Under the pieces are notes generated by a model. It ran no database searches. It had not been told where the DNA came from and was given only the letters and a program-made list of their open reading frames with translations. From Verrucomicrobiales bacterium (GTDB lineage: Bacteria; Verrucomicrobiota; Verrucomicrobiia; Verrucomicrobiales; DEV007), in contig JARGPJ010000001.1 in NCBI GenBank assembly GCA_029212615.1, positions 581,547-645,546 on the forward strand: a DNA stretch of 64,000 bases, written 5' to 3'. This document shows, piece by piece, positions 36,392-43,585 of the stretch. Within the stretch, counting starts at the first letter, position 1; each line of letters starts with the position of its first letter. The position numbers and the translations under genes were made by a program.

Positions 36392-36727
36392 ATGGGTAAC
36401 GAACAGAAACTGGATCGAATTGCTTTGGAACGGGTCGCAAAAGTGTTTCAAGCCTTTTCCGATGCGACGCGACTGGCGATATTGCAGGAACTGAAACCGG
36501 GACCCTCCGGCGTGGGTGAATTGGTTGAACGCGTTGGCGGCTCCCAGGGAAACATCTCCAAGCAGTTGCAAATTCTCGCTGAGACAGGTTTTATTCGTCG
36601 GGAGAAAAAGGGGAATCAGGTCTTCTACTCGATCGAGGACGACAGCATTTTTGATATGTGCAACGTGGTTTGCTCCAAGCTCAACCGGGAATCCCGGGGC
36701 AAAGCGAGCTTCGTCTTTGAAATATAA
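36392..36727 (+). CDS. ArsR/SmtB-family transcriptional repressor
   Basis: 111 residues. Winged-helix signature: KVFQAFSDATRLAILQEL, SQGNISKQLQILAETGFIRREKKGNQVFYSIED. The only two cysteines are Cys90 and Cys94 in DMCNVVCSKL in the last helix, a thiol pair that could sense persulfide or metal. The alpha2-helix Cys present in BigR is missing. Divergent from the YeeE/YeeE/DUF3365 operon with a perfect palindrome between them, so it most likely represses those genes until a sulfur signal oxidises or binds the Cys pair. Confidence 0.9.
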   Translation: MGNEQKLDRIALERVAKVFQAFSDATRLAILQELKPGPSGVGELVERVGGSQGNISKQLQILAETGFIRREKKGNQVFYSIEDDSIFDMCNVVCSKLNRESRGKASFVFEI

Positions 36728-36904
36728 AGGGAAACCGGGGAGCGGCCATGAGACGGCCAGCAAAGAAGCTCACCTCCCCCCTCACGATCAACGACGCCCT
36801 GATGACACGAGGGGATTCTCAGCGATCTCTTACTGTTCGCCTGTTTTTAAGAGAGAATCGCTTCCGCCACTTGCAGAATGAAGCGATGCGACTTCCATTC
36901 ATGC

Positions 36905-37285
36905 ATGATTAAATTTCTCCATACCCGAATCCGCGTCAGTGACATCGAAGCCACGATTTCTTTCTACGAAAACCTCGGTTTTACCCAGACCCGCCGCACG
37001 GATAAGTCTCCTGCCGGAAACGAACTCGCTTTTCTTGAACTCGACGGGAACGATCATTTTCTGGAACTCTGCTATTCGCCGGACTTTGAAGTGAAGTTTC
37101 CCGAAGACCTCATGCACACTGCCGTGGGGGTCGAAGACATCATGGCCTACTGCGATGACCTCGAGAAAAAAGGCATCGAAGTGTGGCCGGAAGACTGGCG
37201 CGAAGCTTTCCCATCCGGCGCAAAGACGAAGATGGCTTTTGTGACCGACCCGGACGGTTATGAAGTCGAGATTCTTGAACGCTGA
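36905..37285 (+). CDS. VOC/glyoxalase I-like protein
   Basis: About 126 residues. Four potential metal ligands in glyoxalase I order: His in IKFLHTRIRV, Glu in LAFLELDG, His in LMHTAVGVED, Glu in GYEVEILER. Two beta-alpha-beta-beta-beta modules are visible (IEATISFYENLGFTQTRR, then GVEDIMAYCDDLEKKGIEV and FVTDPDGYEVEIL). It could be a lactoylglutathione lyase or a related VOC enzyme. An in-frame ATG at 36878 exists, but the 36905 start fits the family. A terminator-like hairpin follows. Confidence 0.88.
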   Translation: MIKFLHTRIRVSDIEATISFYENLGFTQTRRTDKSPAGNELAFLELDGNDHFLELCYSPDFEVKFPEDLMHTAVGVEDIMAYCDDLEKKGIEVWPEDWREAFPSGAKTKMAFVTDPDGYEVEILER

Positions 37286-37305
37286 GAGGCGCCGGGAATT
37301 GAAAG

Positions 37306-37330
37306 AGGGGCTCAGCGCCCCTTAATTATT
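37306..37330 (+). terminator. terminator-like hairpin after the VOC gene
   Basis: AGGGGC-TCAGC-GCCCCT forms a 6-bp GC-rich stem 20 bp after the stop codon, followed by TTAATTATTT. The T tract is interrupted, so efficiency is uncertain. Confidence 0.6.
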
Positions 37331-37442
37331 TAAGAACTTCAACTAATCAAATTTGATAAGTTTTTAAATTTTGTGAAATAAATTTGCGAATTCTTTTCTG
37401 CGAGACTAAATTCTCATCCGTTCCACCTATTGATTCGGTTAG
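37331..37442 (+). promoter_or_regulatory. AT-rich upstream region of the amidase gene
   Basis: This stretch is far more AT-rich than its surroundings (for example TTGATAAGTTTTTAAATTTT) and directly precedes the amidase ATG, so it probably holds the promoter. A TTGATA with a weak AAATAA 17 bp downstream is the best pair I can place; it is not convincing. Confidence 0.3.
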
Positions 37443-38255
37443 ATGAAATTATTCCGTATTGCTATTCCTGCCGTTATCGTGCCGGCCATCCTTCTTACGC
37501 TTCCCGGCTGTAACACGAATTCATCCTCCAGCCGGAAGAGTGCGCTCTGGGAGAAAGAACTCGGGGCGGTTCTCAACACTGCCGAAAGCCCCGACGAGGC
37601 TCACAAAGAGCTGAATCTCAAAGTCGACCTCATTGCCAAGGGCAGCTATGGCCGTCGTATCTTTCGGGAAATGACGCCTCAGTACATCACCATTCACAGC
37701 ACGCAAAACTACACGGGTGATGCCTATGCACACGCGAAGGCCCTGAAGCGGGGAGCTCTCCGCGGCGGGGTAATCGGCTACCTTTGCTGGCATTTCACCG
37801 TTCAGGACGACGCTGTGATTCAGCACATTCCCACCGATGAAAGAGGCGAACATGCTGACTTCGACGGTCCGGGCAATCGCTACTCAATCGGCATCGAAAT
37901 GTGCGAACACAATGGGAACAATCAGCTGAAGACCATGGAGCGGACCGCCAAATTGGCCGCCAATTTGATGTATCATCACAAGATTCCGATCGAAAACATT
38001 CGCGCTCACTACCATTGGCCTCGCGAAGGATACTCAACCCCCAACAAAAACTGCCCGCACTTTCTCATGGAGAACGGGCGGCCCGGCGATACCTGGCGCT
38101 GGTTCGTGGGGCGAATCAACCGCCACCATCAGCGCCTCATTGCCTATGACGAGGCTGTCCGGCAGCAACAACAGCAGGAAGAGGAAGAACGCCGCCGCAA
38201 CTCCATCGTCCTGCACTTCTGGGATCGCGTTACTCACTGGATACGGGTCAGCTGA
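37443..38255 (+). CDS. lipoprotein N-acetylmuramoyl-L-alanine amidase (Amidase_2)
   Basis: 270 residues. A lipoprotein signal ends at LTLPGC (Cys23). The amidase domain covers about 70-220: YITIHSTQN (first zinc His), RGGVIGYLCWHFTVQDD, SIGIEMCEHNG (catalytic Glu), and YHWPREGYSTPNKNCPHFL (second His and Cys zinc ligand). A Gln/Glu/Arg-rich linker (RQQQQQEEEERRR) precedes a short aromatic tail. It would cleave the amide between muramic acid and the stem peptide in the cell wall. Anchored to a membrane lipoprotein site. A second secreted protein follows after 81 bp. Confidence 0.9.
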   Translation: MKLFRIAIPAVIVPAILLTLPGCNTNSSSSRKSALWEKELGAVLNTAESPDEAHKELNLKVDLIAKGSYGRRIFREMTPQYITIHSTQNYTGDAYAHAKALKRGALRGGVIGYLCWHFTVQDDAVIQHIPTDERGEHADFDGPGNRYSIGIEMCEHNGNNQLKTMERTAKLAANLMYHHKIPIENIRAHYHWPREGYSTPNKNCPHFLMENGRPGDTWRWFVGRINRHHQRLIAYDEAVRQQQQQEEEERRRNSIVLHFWDRVTHWIRVS

Positions 38256-38336
38256 TCATTTTATGAAAGAACCGGCGTTTAAACGTCCGTATCTTGCCTT
38301 TATCTCCAGTGCTATTACAATCAGGATACATCGACC

Positions 38337-39065
38337 ATGACGCTCCGAACGCTCATTCTCTCCGCTTTCGCGCTGCTTTTCCTCCTCTCGACTCCCGGGA
38401 CGGCAGAGGCAGGACTTGATCCGAACGACGAATACATCATTCTTTCGGGTGGCCCCGCGCTCCTCTACTGGGAAGGTTATCGTCGCGAAGCTCACCGCCA
38501 CGACAAATGGTGGGGGAATTTTATCCGCACCGCGAGAATTCGCATGGAACAACTGCAGGAGGCCACCAATAAGAAGGTCAATATCACCTGGATGGTTTAT
38601 CGCCCCGGCTACGAACGCCGCGCGACTGAAGACGGTGAACCGCTCATCAGCCACATTGAAAGCGTTCGTGACAAGTACGGGGTCAAACTTGTCTGGTTCA
38701 GTGAAACCGACGAGATCTTTAACTACGTCAACACCGGACAAAACCGCCGCGAGACCAAGGTTTCCGGCTTCGAGTACTTCGGCCACTCAAATAAATACTG
38801 TTTTGTCATGGATTACAGCAACCGCATTCTCGGGGCGTCGAAGACATTCCTTCACCAGAGTGACCTGAAAAAGTTTGATCGCAAAGCTTTCGCCCGCGGC
38901 GCTTATTGCAAGAGTTGGGGCTGCCACAGCGGCGAAGCATTTGCTCAGGAATTCCGACGTCAGACTGGCGTGAAAATGATCGGCGCGGTCGGCAAAACAG
39001 ACTACTCGGAAAGCTGGAAACAAAAGCTGCCCCATGTCTCCCCGGGCGGACGATGGACAAGCTGA
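38337..39065 (+). CDS. secreted protein of unknown function with clan-CD-like His/Cys motifs
   Basis: 242 residues with a clear signal peptide (LILSAFALLFLLSTPGTAEA). I do not recognise a named family. Two segments resemble the catalytic loops of caspase-like (clan CD) cysteine peptidases: FEYFGHSN (His150) after a beta strand, and KSWGCHSGEAFAQEF (Cys196) at the start of a helix. The segment VKMIGAVGKTDYSESW follows. The assignment as a peptidase is an inference; the protein may be inactive or a different fold. It sits 81 bp downstream of the cell-wall amidase gene and could be co-transcribed. Confidence 0.6.
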   Translation: MTLRTLILSAFALLFLLSTPGTAEAGLDPNDEYIILSGGPALLYWEGYRREAHRHDKWWGNFIRTARIRMEQLQEATNKKVNITWMVYRPGYERRATEDGEPLISHIESVRDKYGVKLVWFSETDEIFNYVNTGQNRRETKVSGFEYFGHSNKYCFVMDYSNRILGASKTFLHQSDLKKFDRKAFARGAYCKSWGCHSGEAFAQEFRRQTGVKMIGAVGKTDYSESWKQKLPHVSPGGRWTS

Positions 39066-39155
39066 TTCATCTGTTTTTGTGCAACAATTAGGTGAAATTC
39101 GACCATTTCGTGGTCACTTCTAACCGAAACGTTCACTCAGACACCGTTACACCTC

Positions 39156-40151
39156 ATGCAGTTCGACGAACTCCAAAAGCTTTACGACCTCCCCTTTTTC
39201 GACCTCATTCAGCGCTCGCGCAAAGTGCATGAAGAAAACTGGCCGGAAAATGAAATTCAACTCTGCACTCTCCTGAGCATTAAAACAGGCGGCTGTTCCG
39301 AGGATTGCTCCTACTGCGCCCAATCGGCCCGCTACACCACCGAAGTAGGCGCTGAGCGCCTCATGGAAAAATGCGATATCATGGAGCGTGCCCGTCACGC
39401 CCGCGAAAACGGTTCAACCCGCTTCTGCATGGGGGCCGCCTGGAAAGGCGTCCGCGACGGCACAAAACGCTTCGATCAAGTGCTCGACATCGTTGAAAGC
39501 GTCGCCGAACTCGGCATGGAAGTCTGCACCACCCTCGGTGAACTGGGTGAAGTGGAGGCCGAAAAGCTGAAAAAAGCCGGAGTCACCGCCTACAACCACA
39601 ACATTGACACTTCTCCCGAGCACTACAAAAACGTCGTCTCAACCCACACCTTTCAGGACCGTCTCAACACCCTTCGTCACGTCCAGGACGCCGGTATGTC
39701 AGTCTGCTCAGGCGGCATCCTCGGCCTCGGTGAAAAAACCGAAGACCGTCTCAAGATGCTTGAGATCCTGAGCGGCTTTAACCCGCAGCCCGAGAGCGTT
39801 CCGATTAACTCGCTCGTTCCTATTCCCGGCACTCCGCTCGCGGAATCGCAGGGGGTCGATTCCTTCGAAGTGGTTCGCATGATCGCGATCGCCCGCATCG
39901 CCATTCCGAAGGCAAAAGTTCGCCTTTCCGCGGGCCGGAAACAGATGAGCGAAGAGCTTCAAACCCTTTGTTTCTTCGCCGGAGCCAATTCCATTTTCTA
40001 CGGAGATAAACTCCTCACCACAGGCAACCCGCAGTCCGAAGCTGATCTCAATCTTCTCAAAAAGCTTGGCCTTCAGCCACAGAAGCCAAATCGCGACATG
40101 AGCGCTCCGGACGCTGAGGAGACTCGCCCCCGCGAGCCGGCCCTCTCCTGA
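39156..40151 (+). CDS. bioB: biotin synthase
   Basis: 331 residues. The radical SAM cluster motif is CSEDCSYC (Cys47, Cys51, Cys54) in KTGGCSEDCSYCAQSARY. Further BioB phrases: RFCMGAAWKG, YNHNIDTSPEHYKNVVSTHTF, GMSVCSGGILGLGE, PINSLVPIPGTPL, and RLSAGRKQMSEE (Arg for the 2Fe-2S cluster). It inserts sulfur into dethiobiotin. Other bio genes are not in the window. The next gene, folP, begins 26 bp downstream on the same strand. Confidence 0.97.
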   Translation: MQFDELQKLYDLPFFDLIQRSRKVHEENWPENEIQLCTLLSIKTGGCSEDCSYCAQSARYTTEVGAERLMEKCDIMERARHARENGSTRFCMGAAWKGVRDGTKRFDQVLDIVESVAELGMEVCTTLGELGEVEAEKLKKAGVTAYNHNIDTSPEHYKNVVSTHTFQDRLNTLRHVQDAGMSVCSGGILGLGEKTEDRLKMLEILSGFNPQPESVPINSLVPIPGTPLAESQGVDSFEVVRMIAIARIAIPKAKVRLSAGRKQMSEELQTLCFFAGANSIFYGDKLLTTGNPQSEADLNLLKKLGLQPQKPNRDMSAPDAEETRPREPALS

Positions 40152-40177
40152 AAAACGTCTCATTCAGGGCATCTCGC

Positions 40178-41017
40178 ATGAAGTGGCGCTGCCTCCAGCA
40201 TTCCTTCGATCTCTCGCTTCGCGGAGAGATCATGGGAATCCTCAATGTCACGCCTGATTCCTTTTCCGACGGAGGGCGCTTTGCCTCCGTCGAACTCGCC
40301 ACGGAAAAAGCCCTCGCCATGATTGACGAAGGCGCTGCGATCATTGATATCGGCGGTGAGTCAACACGACCCGGCGCGGCTGAAGTGAGTTCCCCGGAAG
40401 AACAAAATCGTGTCCTTCCCGTGATCAAAGAGATCCTCCGACGGCTTCCCGCAGCCTGCCTCTCAATCGACACCTCCAAGGCTGAGGTGGCACGCGCAGC
40501 GATCGAAGCCGGAGCATCAATTATCAATGATATCACCGGGTTCCGCGATCCCTCCATGATTCAAGCCGCCGCGGAAACTGATGCCGGCATCGTTGTCATG
40601 CACATGCAGGGAACGCCCCGTACGATGCAGACAAACCCGAGCTACACAAATGTCGTGGCAGACATCCGCTCCTTTTTCGAAAAAAGCCACGAAACGCTCA
40701 CGAGCGCCGGCATCAGCCCCGAAGCCATCGTCTACGATCCGGGAATTGGATTTGGCAAGACCCTCGAGCACAACCTCGAACTGCTCAAAAACCTTGATCA
40801 ACTCACCGTCGCCGATCGACCGGTTCTGCTGGGTGTTTCGAGAAAATCATTCATCGGAACGCTCACGGGGTCCGACAGGATAGAAGACCGCAACTGGCCA
40901 ACAGTTGCCATCACCTCACGGGCTCGCGAACAAGGCATCCCTCTCCACCGCGTCCACGAAGTGAGACCGAACTGTGAAGCGCTTCGCATGACTGAAGCGA
41001 TTCTCACAGAACCATAA
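40178..41017 (+). CDS. folP: dihydropteroate synthase
   Basis: 279 residues. Family signatures are all present: IMGILNVTPDSFSDGGRF, IDIGGESTRPGA, SIDTSKAEVARAAIEAGASIINDI, MHMQGTPRTMQ, DPGIGFGKTLEHNLELL, and LGVSRKSFIG. It condenses p-aminobenzoate with the pterin pyrophosphate in folate synthesis. Its last 14 bp overlap the end of the convergent FemAB/GNAT-like gene. It shares a direction with bioB, possibly as a cofactor operon. Confidence 0.97.
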   Translation: MKWRCLQHSFDLSLRGEIMGILNVTPDSFSDGGRFASVELATEKALAMIDEGAAIIDIGGESTRPGAAEVSSPEEQNRVLPVIKEILRRLPAACLSIDTSKAEVARAAIEAGASIINDITGFRDPSMIQAAAETDAGIVVMHMQGTPRTMQTNPSYTNVVADIRSFFEKSHETLTSAGISPEAIVYDPGIGFGKTLEHNLELLKNLDQLTVADRPVLLGVSRKSFIGTLTGSDRIEDRNWPTVAITSRAREQGIPLHRVHEVRPNCEALRMTEAILTEP

Positions 41018-41963
41018 ATGCACCGACGAACTCCTCCCGCCGATCCGCCCACCGCTCCTTATACTCAGCATGCATGCCGAGGTCATAGACGGTAACCCCC
41101 TCTTCCGCTCTCGCTTTGAGATTGGCAACCTGAAGGCGGTTCCCGAGGCCGGACTTTCGTTCCGACTCGATATATCCCATCTGAAAACCGCGATAAGCCT
41201 TTCCTCTCACCCCTCCAAAAATGTAGGCGAGGTCTTCACCGTCCCGCCTTGCAAAAAGGAGCCGCAAATCATTCGAAGACTGCAATCCGTGAAGCAGGCT
41301 CCTGTAGAAAGGACGGTAGTCATTTCCCAGGAAGATATCCGTCCCTTCTTCCCACTTATAAGTCTGTTTCTGGATCGCAAGAATCCGATCAAAGAGGCTT
41401 TGTGAATCTTCCCCGCCAGCGTCGATGATGTCAATGGACTCATCCTCTTTTAACTGCCTGATCGATTTACGAAACTTCCTGGACCGCCCCTCGAGCCAGG
41501 CTTCAAAGCCGGCGCCCAGGTCGATCATCATGCAATCGGTTGCGGGGAATTCTTCATAGCGCAAAAATTCACCTCGTCGACTCTGAAGCGCATCGTGAAG
41601 AATCCCGCCTTTCGGGACACCACCGAAGCAGAAACCGACCCGGCCCGGAAGATACTCAAGAGCAGCTTTTTTCAGCAGGTCCACTCCCCTCAAAGGATCA
41701 CCCACGAGAGGAGAGCCGAACATCCACGCCGCCTCAAAGGGGTAGAAAATGCGGTTGCCCTCCCCCTCCGCAAAAAGAAGCCAGTCCCCCTCATCCTCGA
41801 CGATGAAGTGCTCACCCCGAGGGCCGGGGGCTTTCAAACAGTTTAGCGCCGCGAGCTGCCAAAGGGATGATGAACAGAAACGGGCGAGGCCGGGAGAACG
41901 CTCCACCGCTTCATCAAAGTAACACTTCTCCTTTGTAAACTCTTCAACACTTAGACGCCTCAT
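41004..41963 (-). CDS. GNAT / FemAB-like acyltransferase-fold protein
   Basis: About 319 residues. The C-terminal half resembles a BioF2-like/FemAB acetyltransferase: SRKFRKSIRQLKED, LFDRILAIQKQTYKWEEG, YRSLLHGLQSSNDLRLLFARRDGEDLAYIFGG, YRGFQMGYIESERKSGLGNRLQ, and VYDLGMHAEYKERWADR. The N-terminal half is less distinctive (WLLFAEGEGNRIFYPFEAAW). The substrate is unknown. The ATG at 41963 is preferred to a GTG 18 bp upstream. Convergent with folP, whose final 14 bp it overlaps. Confidence 0.75.
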   Translation of the reverse strand: MRRLSVEEFTKEKCYFDEAVERSPGLARFCSSSLWQLAALNCLKAPGPRGEHFIVEDEGDWLLFAEGEGNRIFYPFEAAWMFGSPLVGDPLRGVDLLKKAALEYLPGRVGFCFGGVPKGGILHDALQSRRGEFLRYEEFPATDCMMIDLGAGFEAWLEGRSRKFRKSIRQLKEDESIDIIDAGGEDSQSLFDRILAIQKQTYKWEEGTDIFLGNDYRPFYRSLLHGLQSSNDLRLLFARRDGEDLAYIFGGVRGKAYRGFQMGYIESERKSGLGNRLQVANLKARAEEGVTVYDLGMHAEYKERWADRREEFVGAFMVL

Positions 41964-42078
41964 GCCAACGACACAGGGCACTCATTGATTGACCCCCGGC
42001 CTGCCGGGATTCCAAGCACGGCAGCTATCGGCAATTAAGACACCGCCATCCAATTGTCCATTAGAAAGCGACCGCTAT

Positions 42079-42678
42079 TCACCACCCGTCCGGATGAATA
42101 TGACCCAGCACAGTGAACTCACCATCAGGACCCGGCTCGACCACAAAACATACGCCCTGCGGTTCCGGGTAAATACCGGTTGCCGCTTCAAAGGGATCAT
42201 CATGAGCGACGATCACTGTGTTTTTTCCTGTCGCCGGCTTTTCGAGCAGGTAGGGAGTCACGCGTTTCTTCATAACCGCCATCTCTTCCTCTGAATATTC
42301 CTCTGTTGGAAGGAAATTAAAATCGGAGTTCTTTTCGTATTCTCCAAACGCAAGCCATGCCGTCTGCCAGGCTCGAAAGTACTCACTGCTATACACCTTC
42401 CCCACAGGGATTCCGTGGAATCGAAATGCGTTTCCGATGTGAACAGCTTCGTGCCACCCTTTCTCACTCAAGACCCGTTGAGTTGACCCATCGTTGACAT
42501 CAGAACTCACTTGATCGGCATAGTCTTTTTCGGTTGATGCATGCCGGATATAGAGAATTAACCCTCCCTGCTGCATTCTTTGAACAAGTTCGTCACCATG
42601 AAGTTTTTGACCCTCTTCGCTGTACAGAGACGTGGAGAAGAGAACCAGAGCGAGGGAATATAATTGGAGTTTCATCAT
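42079..42678 (-). CDS. secreted histidine phosphatase superfamily protein
   Basis: 199 residues with a signal peptide (LYSLALVLFSTSLYSEE). The RHG-type motif is ILYIRHASTEKD (Arg45, His46), where the third residue is Ala instead of Gly. SSEYFRAWQTAWLAFG matches the SSxxxRAxQTA segment, and VIVAHDDPFEAATG supplies the second catalytic His. It probably acts as a phosphatase in the periplasm; specificity is unknown. It ends near a short segment with no gene (41964-42078). Confidence 0.85.
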   Translation of the reverse strand: MMKLQLYSLALVLFSTSLYSEEGQKLHGDELVQRMQQGGLILYIRHASTEKDYADQVSSDVNDGSTQRVLSEKGWHEAVHIGNAFRFHGIPVGKVYSSEYFRAWQTAWLAFGEYEKNSDFNFLPTEEYSEEEMAVMKKRVTPYLLEKPATGKNTVIVAHDDPFEAATGIYPEPQGVCFVVEPGPDGEFTVLGHIHPDGW

Positions 42679-42711
42679 GAGTTTATTTTGTGTTTAATCA
42701 AAAAAGCAAAT

Positions 42712-43170
42712 TCACACCCCGGCTACCTCACGCCGGCTTTTCAGTGCATAGACCAAATTATTTATCCACTGCTCGAAAGGCTCCTCGTAATCGATATCAC
42801 AATCGACCCGGGGAAGAATTCGGCGGGCTCCCCGCTTCGCCAGCTCTGAATCAAGATCCTTCCCAAACTGGCAAAACAGGTCATAGCTCGAATCACCGAG
42901 CGCAAGCACCGCGAAACTTGTAAGACTCAGCCTCAAATCTCTCGCTTCCTGCAAGTCACCGAAAAACCCTTCCACGCCACCCGGGGGCTCTCCGTCTCCC
43001 CACGTGCTCACCACGGCAATCAGTGTTTCCGTCCCTTCCAGCTGAGAAATATCCATATCGCCAAGATCAACAATCCGATTCACCAATCCAAATCCTGAAA
43101 GCTTCTCAGCGGCCTCTTCCGCGAGTGACTCAGCGGATCCTGTTTCGGTGGCAAATGCGATCGTGATCAT
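42712..43170 (-). CDS. flavodoxin / MioC-like flavoprotein
   Basis: 152 residues. FMN-binding loops are visible: ITIAFATETGSAESLAEEAAE (phosphate loop), AVVSTWGDGEPPGGVEGFFGDL, and LALGDSSYDLFCQFGKDLDSEL. This is the flavodoxin-like module of MioC and of sulfite or cytochrome P450 reductases, here as a stand-alone domain. It carries electrons with FMN; its partner is unknown. It is transcribed 33 bp upstream of the histidine phosphatase on the same strand. Confidence 0.88.
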   Translation of the reverse strand: MITIAFATETGSAESLAEEAAEKLSGFGLVNRIVDLGDMDISQLEGTETLIAVVSTWGDGEPPGGVEGFFGDLQEARDLRLSLTSFAVLALGDSSYDLFCQFGKDLDSELAKRGARRILPRVDCDIDYEEPFEQWINNLVYALKSRREVAGV

Positions 43171-43326
43171 TTTTTCGATAGATGAAATATTATAGAAATA
43201 GCAGCTCTGTTAGGAATGCTTCGAACGGCCGTCACTCACCCCCTGAAACCTTACGTCAAAATAAAAATCCCGACGAAGGCTGACGAGAAGTGCGACCCGG
43301 TCGCATCGTAAAAACAAGGAGGGCAC

Positions 43327-43506
43327 ATGAAGCGTTTAATTTGCCCCGGGATTTTCCAGGAGCCGGCCCCATCCTATGATCCGTTCAGATCAGTGCTAAC
43401 GCTTCCCCGAAGCCAATTCGCTGTCGCGTGTCTATTTAGCAATTCAGCGCTATTAGACAACAATCTATCATTATCACAAAAAGAATTATGGCAGGCTGCC
43501 GCATGA
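43327..43506 (+). CDS. candidate small protein, 59 residues
   Basis: An ATG at 43327 preceded by CAAGGAGGGCAC (a full AGGAGG with good spacing) opens a 59-codon frame that ends in TGA at 43506. The product starts MKRLICPGIFQEPAP and ends SQKELWQAAA, with a mildly hydrophobic middle (FAVACLFSNSALL). No homology is recognised. The strong ribosome-binding site and the hairpin just after the stop support translation; composition does not decide it. It may equally be chance. Confidence 0.35.
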   Translation: MKRLICPGIFQEPAPSYDPFRSVLTLPRSQFAVACLFSNSALLDNNLSLSQKELWQAAA

Positions 43507-43511
43507 ACATG

Positions 43512-43549
43512 GAAGCCGTGTTCCCGTCGCTACCGACGGGAACAGCTTC
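43512..43549. repeat. long inverted repeat (hairpin) upstream of the small ORF end
   Basis: An 11-bp perfect stem TGTTCCCGTCG / CGACGGGAACA with loop CTAC (43519-43544) is extended by GAAGC/GCTTC after a 2-nt bulge. There is no T tract, so a classical terminator is unlikely. The loop region reads GTCGCTAC, the same octamer found on the minus strand of the hairpin at 9228-9246, which suggests a dispersed palindromic element. Confidence 0.7.
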
Positions 43550-43585
43550 ACTTCTTCAGAACTAAGACCTTACCCGATCGCCCGA

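Larger units (their letters stand above)
43171..43585. other. 415-bp intergenic region with a small ORF and a strong hairpin
   Basis: Between the flavodoxin gene and the DegQ-like gene. It holds a 59-codon plus-strand ORF with a near-perfect ribosome-binding site (43327-43506) and, 5 bp later, a long inverted repeat (43512-43549). The flavodoxin promoter should lie in 43171-43320, but none is convincing. Confidence 0.5.

Noticed and set aside
36272..36763. Upstream in-frame extension of the first YeeE/YedE gene
   Set aside because: It is antisense to the ArsR gene and covers the palindromic operator; the encoded segment has no membrane or family character.
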